Below are positions 1 through 8,087 of a stretch of DNA of 64,000 nt, in pieces. Below the pieces are notes generated by a model. That model saw only the letters and a program-made list of their open reading frames with translations. It ran no database searches and was not told the DNA's origin. Numbering within the stretch: position 1 is the stretch's first letter; each line of letters begins with the position of its first letter. Origin of the DNA: GCA-002701455 sp964342575 (lineage in GTDB: Bacteria; Pseudomonadota; Alphaproteobacteria; Thalassobaculales; Thalassobaculaceae); contig CAYFGZ010000002.1 of NCBI GenBank assembly GCA_964342575.1, positions 1-64,000 of the forward strand. Direction: 5' to 3'. Made by a program: the position numbers and the translations under genes.

Positions 1-808
1 TGCGAATTTTGTTTTGTGTTGTCTTATTATGTTTGCTCATCCATTTAGAACTTGCACCTACCCAATACGCATCGAAAGCGACAGTGGAAATACCGGCTAC
101 AGTATAGTAAGGCGTTTGTTCTGTAATGGCTCTCCAACCGCCGATGGATGTGATAACGCCGTCAATTACGCCCGACTCTAGCGCACTTGGAACATCCCCA
201 AAAGACATGACCACTGGAGACGCCCCCCAAGAGGACACAGTAGGGTTAACGCCTGCAGCAAAAGTTCGTATCTTCCGGTCTTTCATTGTGTCAAGAGTTA
301 GAAGCCGTTGCTTTCCAGCCATGCCTAAGGCGAAGCTGATATCAGCGAAACCAAACATCTCAATGTTATGCTTATCTTTTAGTCTTTTCTGCAGCATTTT
401 CCCGGTTGGTTGATTTATTAGATCATGAACTGCACCTGCTGTGGTAAGAACGCCTGGTTGACCAACAATACTTAGCCAAATGTCCGTCGCCGCCGTTTTA
501 CCGGAAACGAGCCAACCCATTTCCAGATTGCCTTGGCTCATAGCCGTCATGGCGTCAGGGTCTTTGTAAAGGGCGCCGGCATAGTAGATTCGTACTTTAC
601 TGCCACTAGGAAATTCCGACTCAACTTTCTTCTTGAACCATTCCATGGCTACGGATGTCGGCATGGGCGGTGGGGGAATATCCGCTGATATTCTGATTGT
701 AACTTTTTGAAGGCTTTCAGCCGTGGCTGTGTTTTGCTCAGCACCCCATGTTAGCCCAAATACGCTAACGAAGGTGACCATGGCAATTTTGGTCAATATA
801 GACTTCAT
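1..808 (-). CDS. TRAP transporter solute-binding protein, DctP family (3' end cut by window)
   Basis: The minus-strand frame stays open from an ATG at 808 to the left edge, giving about 269 residues without a stop. The product begins with a Sec signal peptide (MKSILTKIAMVTFVSVFG, cleavage near residue 30) and continues as a typical DctP periplasmic binding protein: a first strand VTIRISADIPPP, a central AMTAMSQGNLEMGW, and the helix-strand FGDVPSALESGVIDGVITS that is characteristic of the family. DctP proteins deliver organic acids or other small organics to the DctQM permease, whose genes are presumably beyond the left edge. A ribosome site (AAGGA) lies about 10 bases before the ATG. It is divergent from the amidase operon at 952, suggesting a shared substrate. 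Family assignment is firm; the substrate is unknown. Confidence 0.9.
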   Translation of the reverse strand, partial: MKSILTKIAMVTFVSVFGLTWGAEQNTATAESLQKVTIRISADIPPPPMPTSVAMEWFKKKVESEFPSGSKVRIYYAGALYKDPDAMTAMSQGNLEMGWLVSGKTAATDIWLSIVGQPGVLTTAGAVHDLINQPTGKMLQKRLKDKHNIEMFGFADISFALGMAGKQRLLTLDTMKDRKIRTFAAGVNPTVSSWGASPVVMSFGDVPSALESGVIDGVITSIGGWRAITEQTPYYTVAGISTVAFDAYWVGASSKWMSKHNKTTQNKIR

Positions 809-910
809 TGTTAGTATTCCTTCCCTGTTGACTTTATTCTGTCACGCAATAGTTTTGTACTGCCTATTTAACCAAGGAATGAGAGAAACCTGCAATAGAA
901 AAAGCAAATT

Positions 911-927
911 TAACCCGCTACGGGTTA
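911..927. promoter_or_regulatory. Perfect inverted repeat in divergent promoter region (operator candidate)
   Basis: TAACCCG-CTA-CGGGTTA is a perfect 7-base dyad, extended on both sides by AAATT/AATTT with one bulged base. It sits 24 bases before the amidase start at 952 and about 100 bases from the divergent dctP start. Position and symmetry suit a transcription-factor operator. A T-rich stretch follows on the plus strand (931-935), so a hairpin is also possible, but no upstream plus-strand gene needs a terminator here. A TTGACT hexamer at 828-833 could be a -35 element. Confidence 0.5.
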
Positions 928-951
928 AAATTTTTAGTTAAAGAGGTGGTT

Positions 952-2280
952 ATGGAAACAAACTTTCTAAATTTAATAAAGTCTGGCGGTCTTATCAAAA
1001 TGCCTCGTTTAAGTGCCACCCGAGTCCGCGAGGCGATCGAATCAGGCGATATGAAGCCAAGCGATGTCTTGTTCGAATATATATCTAATATAGATAAACA
1101 TGAAACGCAGGTGGGAGCATGGTCTTTTGTCACTAAAGAAAATGCTCTGCAGAAAGCCACAGAACTAGATAAAAAGAAACCGGAGGGGGTTCTCTTTGGG
1201 GTGCCATTTGGAATTAAAGATAATATAGACACCTTTGATATGCCCACAGAATATGGGACGAATATTTATGAAGGATATAAACCTGTGCGCGACGCTTCCT
1301 GTGTCGCGGGCTTTCGTGGATCAGGTGCTATCCCTTTGGGAAAAACTGTATGTGCTGAATTTGCACATCGCGATCCCGGAAAAACTGCCAATCCATGGAA
1401 TGTAGAGCATACCCCGGGTGGATCTTCGAGTGGGTCTGCTGCGGCTGTTGCTAGTGGAATGGTCCCAATTTCTATAGGGACTCAAACGACTGGCTCTGTC
1501 ATCCGGCCAGCTGCCTACTGTGGGGTAGTAGGTTATAAACCAACCTACGGAGAGTTTAATATCTCTGGCGTGTTAGCAAATACGCCTAGTTTCGATACCT
1601 TGGGCTTTTTTTCGACTTGTGTAGAGGACTTAATTTTAATTCGAAAAGCTCTATTAGATCCATCGGTTCGGTTATTAAAAGAGTTTTCGATGAAAGAAGC
1701 TAAGGTGGCGATCGCAAAAAAACCTTATTGGGAAGAGGCTTGTTCCTCAAGCCAAAAAATGGTTGAAGATGGTGCTAAAATGCTAGGAAAGGCCGGTGCA
1801 AAAATTGTAGAATTTGACGATTGTGGCGCTTTCGAAAATTTATCGGAGGCTAACATCAGAGTCTCTGGTTATGAGTTTGCTAGAACGCTAGCTCATGAGC
1901 GGCTCATGTCATTGGAAAAATTAAGTAAGGTGTTACGTGAAGGTCGTATGGCCGATGGTTTGCGAATAGAATTTAATGACTACCTTGAGGCGAAGAAAAA
2001 TATAGAGGAAGCAAGAGTAAGACTTGACCGGGCAATGGATGCCGTGGATTTTGTTATTTGTCCGGCGGCCCAAAGCGCGGCCCCGAAGGGTCTATCTGCG
2101 ACTGGAAGCGCAGATTTTAACATGGCGTGGACTTCGCTTCATACACCAGTTGTTACCCTCCCGGTGGCATGTGAGCAAAATTCTGGACTGCCCTTGGGGC
2201 TTCAGGTGATTGGTTCGCGTCATGCGGATGATAAATTACTTAGCTACGCAAATTCGGTATTTAATGTATTAACAGAGTAA
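952..2280 (+). CDS. Amidase (amidase-signature family)
   Basis: 442-residue amidase-signature hydrolase, expected to cleave a small amide to acid plus ammonia in the cytosol. The Ser-cisSer-Lys machinery is visible: catalytic Lys in GVPFGIKDNID (near residue 90), the Gly/Ser-rich loop GGSSSGSAAAVASG, and the nucleophilic Ser in TQTTGSVIRPA. The family's usual DTGGS is changed to TTGS. A GTG at 946 would add two residues, but the ATG at 952 sits better behind AAAGAGG. It is followed by a small acidic protein and a second amidase in the same direction, so all three probably form one operon, divergent from a TRAP binding protein that may import the substrate. The substrate cannot be read from sequence. 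Confidence 0.88.
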   Translation: METNFLNLIKSGGLIKMPRLSATRVREAIESGDMKPSDVLFEYISNIDKHETQVGAWSFVTKENALQKATELDKKKPEGVLFGVPFGIKDNIDTFDMPTEYGTNIYEGYKPVRDASCVAGFRGSGAIPLGKTVCAEFAHRDPGKTANPWNVEHTPGGSSSGSAAAVASGMVPISIGTQTTGSVIRPAAYCGVVGYKPTYGEFNISGVLANTPSFDTLGFFSTCVEDLILIRKALLDPSVRLLKEFSMKEAKVAIAKKPYWEEACSSSQKMVEDGAKMLGKAGAKIVEFDDCGAFENLSEANIRVSGYEFARTLAHERLMSLEKLSKVLREGRMADGLRIEFNDYLEAKKNIEEARVRLDRAMDAVDFVICPAAQSAAPKGLSATGSADFNMAWTSLHTPVVTLPVACEQNSGLPLGLQVIGSRHADDKLLSYANSVFNVLTE

Positions 2281-2340
2281 GCGGCTAGTGCAACTATAAC
2301 TGTTTTACTCTTGTAGAAAAGATCAGAAAGGAAGCTCGCA

Positions 2341-2553
2341 ATGAGCGCAATAAAAGGGGATTTCGTTAAATTAATTGCCAGTGTTTGGCATCGTTTTGTA
2401 ATAGCGCAACAGGAAGCGGAAACGCTTGCCGACATGTTGGTACCCATGGACGATGCGGGTGAGGAAGTTGCAGAATATATTGAATTTGACTACGAGCCTT
2501 CAGATTTTTACTTAACCTTGGAGGAGTTGGCCGAGGTGGAGGAGAACAAATAA
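2341..2553 (+). CDS. Small acidic protein between two amidases (GatC/AtzG-like subunit candidate)
   Basis: 70-residue protein with no signal peptide or membrane segment. The N-terminal half is amphipathic and helical (DFVKLIASVWHRFVIAQQ); the C-terminal half is strongly acidic (EEVAEYIEFDYEPSDF, LTLEELAEVEE). An AGGAAG ribosome site precedes it. Its stop and the ATG of the next amidase share a base (TAATG at 2551-2555), implying translational coupling and roughly equal production. Size and position match small partner subunits of amidase-signature enzymes such as GatC of GatCAB and AtzG of the AtzE complex. I see no clear sequence match to either, so the partner role is inferred from context. 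Confidence 0.65.
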   Translation: MSAIKGDFVKLIASVWHRFVIAQQEAETLADMLVPMDDAGEEVAEYIEFDYEPSDFYLTLEELAEVEENK

Positions 2554-3977
2554 TGGCCGATTTTTTGAATTTAAGTTTATGTAACATAGCCGAACTGATT
2601 TCTCATAGGGAATTAACCGCCGTGGAGGTTACGGAAGCAGCAATTAAAAGGGCCAATCGATTACAGCCGGTTCTTAACGCTTTTATTAATCTGGAAGCTG
2701 AAGAGGCACTAGACACAGCTGGAGCTGTCGACACGAAAATAGCTAGTGGGGAGGAAGTTGGAAGCCTGGCTGGTGTTCCGTTGGCGCACAAGGACATGTT
2801 TTATCGGAAAGGGAGACCTATTACATGCGGATCAAAAATTAGAGCCGAGTTTGTTGCGGATCGGACATCTACTGCTCTTCGCAGATTAGAAATGGCCGAT
2901 GCTATTTATCTTGGTGGATTGAACATGTCGGAATTTGCCGTGGGGCCAATTGGTAACAACGTACATTATGGCGATTGCCTCAATCCGTGGAATCAAGATC
3001 ATACACCGGGGGGATCATCTAGCGGTTCGGGTGCTGCCGTGGCGTCGCGCATAATATATGGCGCTTTGGGTTCCGATACGGGCGGTTCGATTAGAATACC
3101 GTCTGCCATGTCTGGAGTAGTGGGGATCAAGCCGACGCAAACCAGAGTTAGCCGATACGGGTTGATGCCGTTATCATTTTCATTCGATTGTAGCGGCCCG
3201 CTTACGCGGACCGTTCAGGATTCGGCAAGAATTATGAATATTATAGCTGGATATGACCCCTTAGACTCAACCTCAAGCAAAAGGCCTACCGGGGATTATG
3301 AAATTGCTTGCAGTGAACCAGTATCAAGATTGCGCCTAGGCATTCCTAATTCTTATTTTTTTGACGATCTTGATATTGAAGTAGAAGAAGCATTGAAAAA
3401 TGTCAAAAATGCTTATTCCGACCTTAAGGTCGAACTTATCCCAGTGGACGTTCCTGATCATGACCATATTAATTTGATCTGGGCTGCCGCTTTGGCGGCT
3501 GAAGCATCAACGATCCACAGAAAATGGTTACGGGAACGACCACAAGACTACGGTCCAATGGTTAAACGACGTATTGAGTTTGGGCTGTATCAGCCAGCTA
3601 CGCGTTATCTTGAAGCATTAAGCATGCGGGAACAATACTTGAGGGATTACTGTAATAGGGTGTTTTCTAAATGTGACGCACTGCTTGCTCCAACGCTGCC
3701 CGTCGCAGCTCCTCGTTATGAAGATTTGGACGTTGGAGGAGGAGAGGGGATGCCGGAGTTAGTATTGATGTTATCACGCAACACGAGGCCAATTAGTTAC
3801 CTTGGTCTGCCCGCACTTAGCGTGCCGTGTGGCTATAACAAAAAGGGTCTACCAATAGCTTTTCAGTTAGTTGGACGTCCTTTCTCTGAGGCAAAACTTT
3901 TTAGTTTAGGGCACGCCTACCAGGTTTTGACGGAATGGCATGAAGAGATTCCGTCGATCGTGAGAGCCGAAACGTAA
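2553..3977 (+). CDS. Amidase (amidase-signature family, GatA/AtzE-like)
   Basis: 474-residue amidase-signature enzyme with the complete motif set: Lys in GVPLAHKDMFY (around residue 80), GGSSSGSGAAVASR, and GSDTGGSIRIPSA carrying the nucleophilic Ser. The overall pattern resembles GatA, AtzE and related bacterial amidases more than the amidase at 952, so the two are distinct paralogues, not a recent duplication. The start overlaps the stop of the small acidic gene before it (TAATG), which suggests a stable complex. There is no GatB homologue nearby, so it is unlikely to be the Glu-tRNA(Gln) amidotransferase. A biuret-, ureide- or amide-cleaving catabolic role is more plausible but unproven. 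Confidence 0.88.
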   Translation: MADFLNLSLCNIAELISHRELTAVEVTEAAIKRANRLQPVLNAFINLEAEEALDTAGAVDTKIASGEEVGSLAGVPLAHKDMFYRKGRPITCGSKIRAEFVADRTSTALRRLEMADAIYLGGLNMSEFAVGPIGNNVHYGDCLNPWNQDHTPGGSSSGSGAAVASRIIYGALGSDTGGSIRIPSAMSGVVGIKPTQTRVSRYGLMPLSFSFDCSGPLTRTVQDSARIMNIIAGYDPLDSTSSKRPTGDYEIACSEPVSRLRLGIPNSYFFDDLDIEVEEALKNVKNAYSDLKVELIPVDVPDHDHINLIWAAALAAEASTIHRKWLRERPQDYGPMVKRRIEFGLYQPATRYLEALSMREQYLRDYCNRVFSKCDALLAPTLPVAAPRYEDLDVGGGEGMPELVLMLSRNTRPISYLGLPALSVPCGYNKKGLPIAFQLVGRPFSEAKLFSLGHAYQVLTEWHEEIPSIVRAET

Positions 3978-3990
3978 ACTAAAAATATTT

Positions 3991-5130
3991 TTATAAGATT
4001 CGCGTTCCAAACTTTTTGATTGCGGGACCCGATAATTTTAACCCAAGGCCGGGTTCTTCATTAAGTGTAAGCCAGCCGGCTTCAATTTTTGGCGGATTTT
4101 CATATAGTTCGGCTTGAAGCGGATCGCGCTCTGGGTCCGTAAAAGATTCTACTATTCGGCCAGCGGGACTTCCGGCTACTAATGGGGCATGAATAAAGCA
4201 ATCGTGATGAGGCGCGACATCAACATGGTTGAGCTCACAGAGTGCAGCGAGTTTTCTGCCCTCAGTAAATCCACCGAACATTGTACAATCAAACTGTAGT
4301 ATTTGAATTGCTTGCTCTTCGATCATTGCTCGGCAACCGTAACTCGTAATTTCGCTTTCTCCCCCCGACAACGGGATATTCGTATGTTGCGAAAGTAATT
4401 TAAGTTCCCTACGATCATCGGTCCAACGTACAGGCTCTTCCAACCAAACGGGTTTAAGTGGCTCGAGAAGCCGAGCACCTTCGATTGCTGTTTTTAAATC
4501 CCATGCTCTATTTACATCAATCATGAGGTCGTTTTCGGTGCCAATAATTTCTCGGACAATTTCCATTCGGGCTATATCCTCCTTTAAAGTAAGCCCGCCA
4601 ACTTTTCCTTTAAAACCTTTATGACCTTGTTCTACAAGCATCTGAATTTCGTCCCGCAGTTCGATATTATCTTTACCTTCCCTATAATACGCGCAAGTAA
4701 CGTAGCATGGCACTTGTTTGCGATATCCACCAAATATCTTATAGAGCGGTAAATTTGCTACTTGCCCCATCACGTCCCAGCAAGCTATATCTATTGCTGA
4801 CGAAATCCGAATTAGAGGCTCACGTCCCCAACCTTTTTCTGTGGCTAACCGGCTCGCTGTAAATCCAAATAACTTTTCATAAATTGATTCAGGAGTCAGG
4901 GCATCCATTCCCATAATCTCCCCCAGCAGGCCAGATTTTATGACATTAACGATAGGTGTTATGTCGGTATAGCTTGTGGCCAAACCAAATCCCTCAGCGC
5001 CATCGTTTGTTTTTATCCGCACCAGTAGTTCATTAGCGCTGGGAACTTTAAATAGGCTTACCCAATGGGGTCTTTTTTCGTCCGGAACAGTGAGGATATA
5101 AGCCTCTATGTTGGCTATAGCAGTTCTCAT
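3991..5130 (-). CDS. Mandelate racemase / muconate lactonizing family enzyme (enolase superfamily)
   Basis: 379-residue enolase-superfamily enzyme that would abstract an alpha-proton from a carboxylate, giving racemisation or dehydration. The C-terminal barrel carries the mandelate-racemase arrangement: the KxK-type pair in GFKGKVGG, metal ligands in MIDVNRAWD, WLEEPVRW and LSGGESEIT, and a candidate Asp-His dyad in QFDCTMFGGF and VAPHHDC. This points to the MR/sugar-acid dehydratase group. A TTG at 5148 would add six residues; the ATG at 5130 sits 8 bases behind GGAG and is preferred. It is convergent with the amidase operon and divergent from the Baeyer-Villiger gene. The substrate is not predictable. 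Confidence 0.88.
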   Translation of the reverse strand: MRTAIANIEAYILTVPDEKRPHWVSLFKVPSANELLVRIKTNDGAEGFGLATSYTDITPIVNVIKSGLLGEIMGMDALTPESIYEKLFGFTASRLATEKGWGREPLIRISSAIDIACWDVMGQVANLPLYKIFGGYRKQVPCYVTCAYYREGKDNIELRDEIQMLVEQGHKGFKGKVGGLTLKEDIARMEIVREIIGTENDLMIDVNRAWDLKTAIEGARLLEPLKPVWLEEPVRWTDDRRELKLLSQHTNIPLSGGESEITSYGCRAMIEEQAIQILQFDCTMFGGFTEGRKLAALCELNHVDVAPHHDCFIHAPLVAGSPAGRIVESFTDPERDPLQAELYENPPKIEAGWLTLNEEPGLGLKLSGPAIKKFGTRIL

Positions 5131-5295
5131 TGATAACTCCAGCTGCAAACATACCGATCGTGTGCATAATTAGCTTTAATCGTCGATGAAAGATAGACTT
5201 TAATTTCCAAAATGTAGCACCTGACATATTACTAGCGTGATCAATTTCATATTCCGAGAATACTAGATGAATCTGTGAACCTTGGTTATACATAT

Positions 5296-5310
5296 CCATT
5301 TGTAAAATGG
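5296..5310. promoter_or_regulatory. Perfect 6-base inverted repeat upstream of the BVMO gene
   Basis: CCATTT-GTA-AAATGG, 37 bases before the preferred GTG start of the monooxygenase at 5347, in a divergent intergenic region. No T-run follows, so it resembles an operator or a 5'-leader hairpin more than a terminator. Confidence 0.3.
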
Positions 5311-5346
5311 GGTGTGTATTTCAGAAATAATTCAAGGGTAATAAAA

Positions 5347-6957
5347 GTGATTTTTACACGCGGAGAAGACCTTGATGTAATTATCGTAGGAGCTGGTGTA
5401 GCTGGACTCTACCAGCTTTATCGTCTTCGAAAGTTGGGTTTGAGAGTGACGGTACTGGAGGCAGGGAGCGATGTTGGAGGGACGTGGTACTGGAATCGTT
5501 ATCCCGGGGCACGGTTTGACTCTGAAAGTTGGTCCTACGGCTACTCTTTTTCGGAGGAATTATTTCAAGAATGGGACTGGCCAGAGCATTTCGCGGCCCA
5601 GCCAGATACTTTACGATACTTGAATTACGTCGCAGATAAATTCGATTTACGCCGTGACATAATATTCAACAGTCGCGTTGAGAGTGCAATTTTTGACGAC
5701 AACACAAATATCTGGACTGTTACAACTGAAAGGAAGCGGCAATTCGGGGCCGGTTTTCTCGTGACAGCGCTTGGACCCTTATCAGCATTCACACTACCAA
5801 ATATTCCGGGTAGGGATACGTTTAAAGGTCCAGCTTACCATACTGCCCGTTGGCCCCATTCACCTGTTAATATGGTGGGAAAGAATGTTGGAATTATTGG
5901 TACGGGAGCTTGTGCAATTCAAACGATACAGACGATAGCAAAAGATGTTGGCCATTTGACAGTTTTTCAGCGCAGTCCCAATTGGGCTGCACCATTAAAT
6001 AATAGTAAAATTACTGAAGAGGAGCAGCGAAACATCAAAGCGAATTTCGCCAAAATTTATGAACGTTGTAAGGAGACGGTGGCCTGCTTTATTCACAATC
6101 CCGATCCGCGAAATGCTTTAGATGTGTCGAGTGAAGAGAGAGAAATATTTTGGGAACAGCGTTACGGGGAACCAGGATTTGGAATCTGGATAGGCAATTT
6201 TAAGGATATTTTGGTGGATGAAAAAGCTAACAAATTAATGACTGAATTTGCTGCCAAAAAAATTCGGCAACGTGTTAAAAACCCTGCGGTTGCCGACCTT
6301 TTAATCCCAAAGAATCATGGCTTTGGAACTCGGCGGCTGCCCTTAGAGAGTGGATATTATGAAGTTTATAATCAAGAAAATGTTATGCTCGTAGATTTAA
6401 ATAAAACACCCATTGAATGCATAACGGAAAAAGGCCTTAGGACATTAGGAACTGAATATGAATTTGATATGATGATCTATGCGACTGGTTTTGACGGCGT
6501 CACTGGACCCTATGACCGGATAGATATTCGCACGACAGATGGCCGGCGGTTAAAAGATGATTGGGCCGATTTTCCAAGGACACTATTGGGGATGCAAGCT
6601 GAGGGGTTTCCGAATATGTTTATGATTTTGGGGCCTCACACGGCGAGAGGTAATATACCTAGAAATATTGAGGAAGTGGTAGATTGGCAGACAAATCTTA
6701 TCAACTATACTTTAGAAAATGGCTTTAAACGGGTAGAACCAAAAAAAGAAGCGGTAGACCGGTGGGTTGTTCAAGTCTCTAAGGCTTCAGAGGGATTATT
6801 AATGAGCGGCATTGGATCATGGCAAACTGGCGTAAATAGTAATGTTCCAGGGCGTGATAAGCCGAGAGTGTTGGCTTATAATGGTGGCGCAGTCCAGTAT
6901 AGAAAGATAATTCAAAGTGCTGAGGCTGGGGCGTACAAGGAATTTCAATTTGCGTGA
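5347..6957 (+). CDS. Baeyer-Villiger-type flavin monooxygenase
   Basis: 536-residue FAD/NADPH monooxygenase of the cyclohexanone-monooxygenase type, expected to insert oxygen next to a ketone. Seen in order: the FAD Rossmann motif GAGVAGLYQLYRL, the BVMO-typical GGTWYWNRYPGARFDSES, the BVMO fingerprint FKGPAYHTARWPH (FxGxxxHxxxWP), the NADPH Rossmann motif GTGACAIQTIQ, and the distal ATGFDGVTGPYDR. An in-frame GTG at 5275 would add 24 residues, but these have no BVMO counterpart and contain an inverted repeat. GTG 5347, behind AAGGGT, places the Rossmann fold near the N-terminus as usual. It is convergent with a TauD-like dioxygenase. The substrate is unknown; these enzymes often act on cyclic or aryl ketones. 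Confidence 0.9.
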   Translation: MIFTRGEDLDVIIVGAGVAGLYQLYRLRKLGLRVTVLEAGSDVGGTWYWNRYPGARFDSESWSYGYSFSEELFQEWDWPEHFAAQPDTLRYLNYVADKFDLRRDIIFNSRVESAIFDDNTNIWTVTTERKRQFGAGFLVTALGPLSAFTLPNIPGRDTFKGPAYHTARWPHSPVNMVGKNVGIIGTGACAIQTIQTIAKDVGHLTVFQRSPNWAAPLNNSKITEEEQRNIKANFAKIYERCKETVACFIHNPDPRNALDVSSEEREIFWEQRYGEPGFGIWIGNFKDILVDEKANKLMTEFAAKKIRQRVKNPAVADLLIPKNHGFGTRRLPLESGYYEVYNQENVMLVDLNKTPIECITEKGLRTLGTEYEFDMMIYATGFDGVTGPYDRIDIRTTDGRRLKDDWADFPRTLLGMQAEGFPNMFMILGPHTARGNIPRNIEEVVDWQTNLINYTLENGFKRVEPKKEAVDRWVVQVSKASEGLLMSGIGSWQTGVNSNVPGRDKPRVLAYNGGAVQYRKIIQSAEAGAYKEFQFA

Positions 6958-6974
6958 TTTAGCCATTTAAATTG

Positions 6975-7982
6975 TTAACCCATATAGCTGCGGCGCCCGG
7001 AATTTCGAAGAAATATGCGGACTAGATGCCTCTTGTCCTCGACTTTTTTTGAGTCTCTATAATCCGTCCTGGAGTGAGCGACAGCGAAATTATTCATGTA
7101 TTGAATTTGCCCAGGCTCCAGGTCAAAAGTTATATGATTTATAGGGTCACTCATTATATCAAACATTGTTTCAAGCGCTTCTTGGCCTAATTCATCGAAG
7201 TCTTCGCCCATTAGCTCGTAACCTTTGTACAGTAGCCACTTTATATAGCGGCCTCGCACAGTCTCTCCGTCATAAGAAAATATGGGATAGAAGTGCACAG
7301 AATCATTTCCTTCGGGATGTTCACCTTGTCGGTTCCACCAGAATGGTCGATATAGTCGTTTAAGATATTCGGGGTATTGTTGGCGCAATATGTTGTGCAC
7401 ATTCAACATACTCGCCACTCGGCTTATCCCTCCTTTCGGAGCCGTATTAAGAGCTAAAAGCCCTATAAATGGAGGTGGAAAATTGAAGCCGTAATCTGTG
7501 TGCCAAGATAGTTCCTGGTTGGTAAGGTCACCTCGAGTGCGCGTAGCGATTTTTGCGCCTGTGTCTATCACATCATAAAGAAGGCGGCCATCAAAAGACT
7601 GTGCAACTGGGCGTTCAATTAAGCTACTCAGCACCCAATATATTTGTTTCATCTCCATCTTGTTAAATTCGCCAGCCGGTAATTTATTTAATATCGCTAA
7701 TCCCGTGCCATTAATAAGTTTGTTTTGAACGTCTTTCATCAATTTTATGCAGTGTGCCAGCTCATAATCAGTCGCATCCAGCACTTCTATAGGGACAGGA
7801 TTTAAACGAAGTAGTATAATGAAATCTCTAAGCTCGTCGACTACATCGTCTGGAAGTTCCACGAGCCACGATTGATCTTTTATGGAATCACGTTTCCAGG
7901 CAAGAGGACTGCAGATTTCTTTGTTACATATTTTGGAACGTTGGTCTGGTCGAGTATCCATGGTGTTGAATCCACAAATCAA
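6975..7982 (-). CDS. TauD/TfdA-family Fe(II)/2-oxoglutarate dioxygenase
   Basis: 335-residue cytosolic dioxygenase. The facial triad is visible: His and Asp in SWHTDYGFNFPPP and the distal His in NNFAVAHSRTDY, with the 2-oxoglutarate-binding Arg in HLVRIFLR. This layout matches clavaminate-synthase/TauD-like proteins, which hydroxylate small carboxylates, sulfonates or amino-acid derivatives. Only 17 bases separate it from the convergent monooxygenase gene, so the two may serve the same oxidative route. No sulfonate transporter is nearby, so a taurine role is not supported. Confidence 0.85.
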   Translation of the reverse strand: MICGFNTMDTRPDQRSKICNKEICSPLAWKRDSIKDQSWLVELPDDVVDELRDFIILLRLNPVPIEVLDATDYELAHCIKLMKDVQNKLINGTGLAILNKLPAGEFNKMEMKQIYWVLSSLIERPVAQSFDGRLLYDVIDTGAKIATRTRGDLTNQELSWHTDYGFNFPPPFIGLLALNTAPKGGISRVASMLNVHNILRQQYPEYLKRLYRPFWWNRQGEHPEGNDSVHFYPIFSYDGETVRGRYIKWLLYKGYELMGEDFDELGQEALETMFDIMSDPINHITFDLEPGQIQYMNNFAVAHSRTDYRDSKKVEDKRHLVRIFLRNSGRRSYMG

Positions 7983-8087
7983 AGAACTATGATGGTATCA
8001 ATTTAAGTCGTATGGAAAAGTCTGTCTTTAATATCCCGGTGCGTTTATTCAGTTAATGATTTCTTGTTTTCTACATCATAGTCTACT

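Noticed and set aside
5275..5346. 24-residue N-terminal extension of the Baeyer-Villiger monooxygenase
   Set aside because: No counterpart in the family, poor ribosome site, and contains an inverted repeat; GTG 5347 is a better start.
7985..8084. Nine-base inverted repeat (ACTATGATG / CATCATAGT) about 80 bases apart
   Set aside because: Arms are too far apart for a typical operator or terminator and of a length expected by chance in AT-rich DNA.
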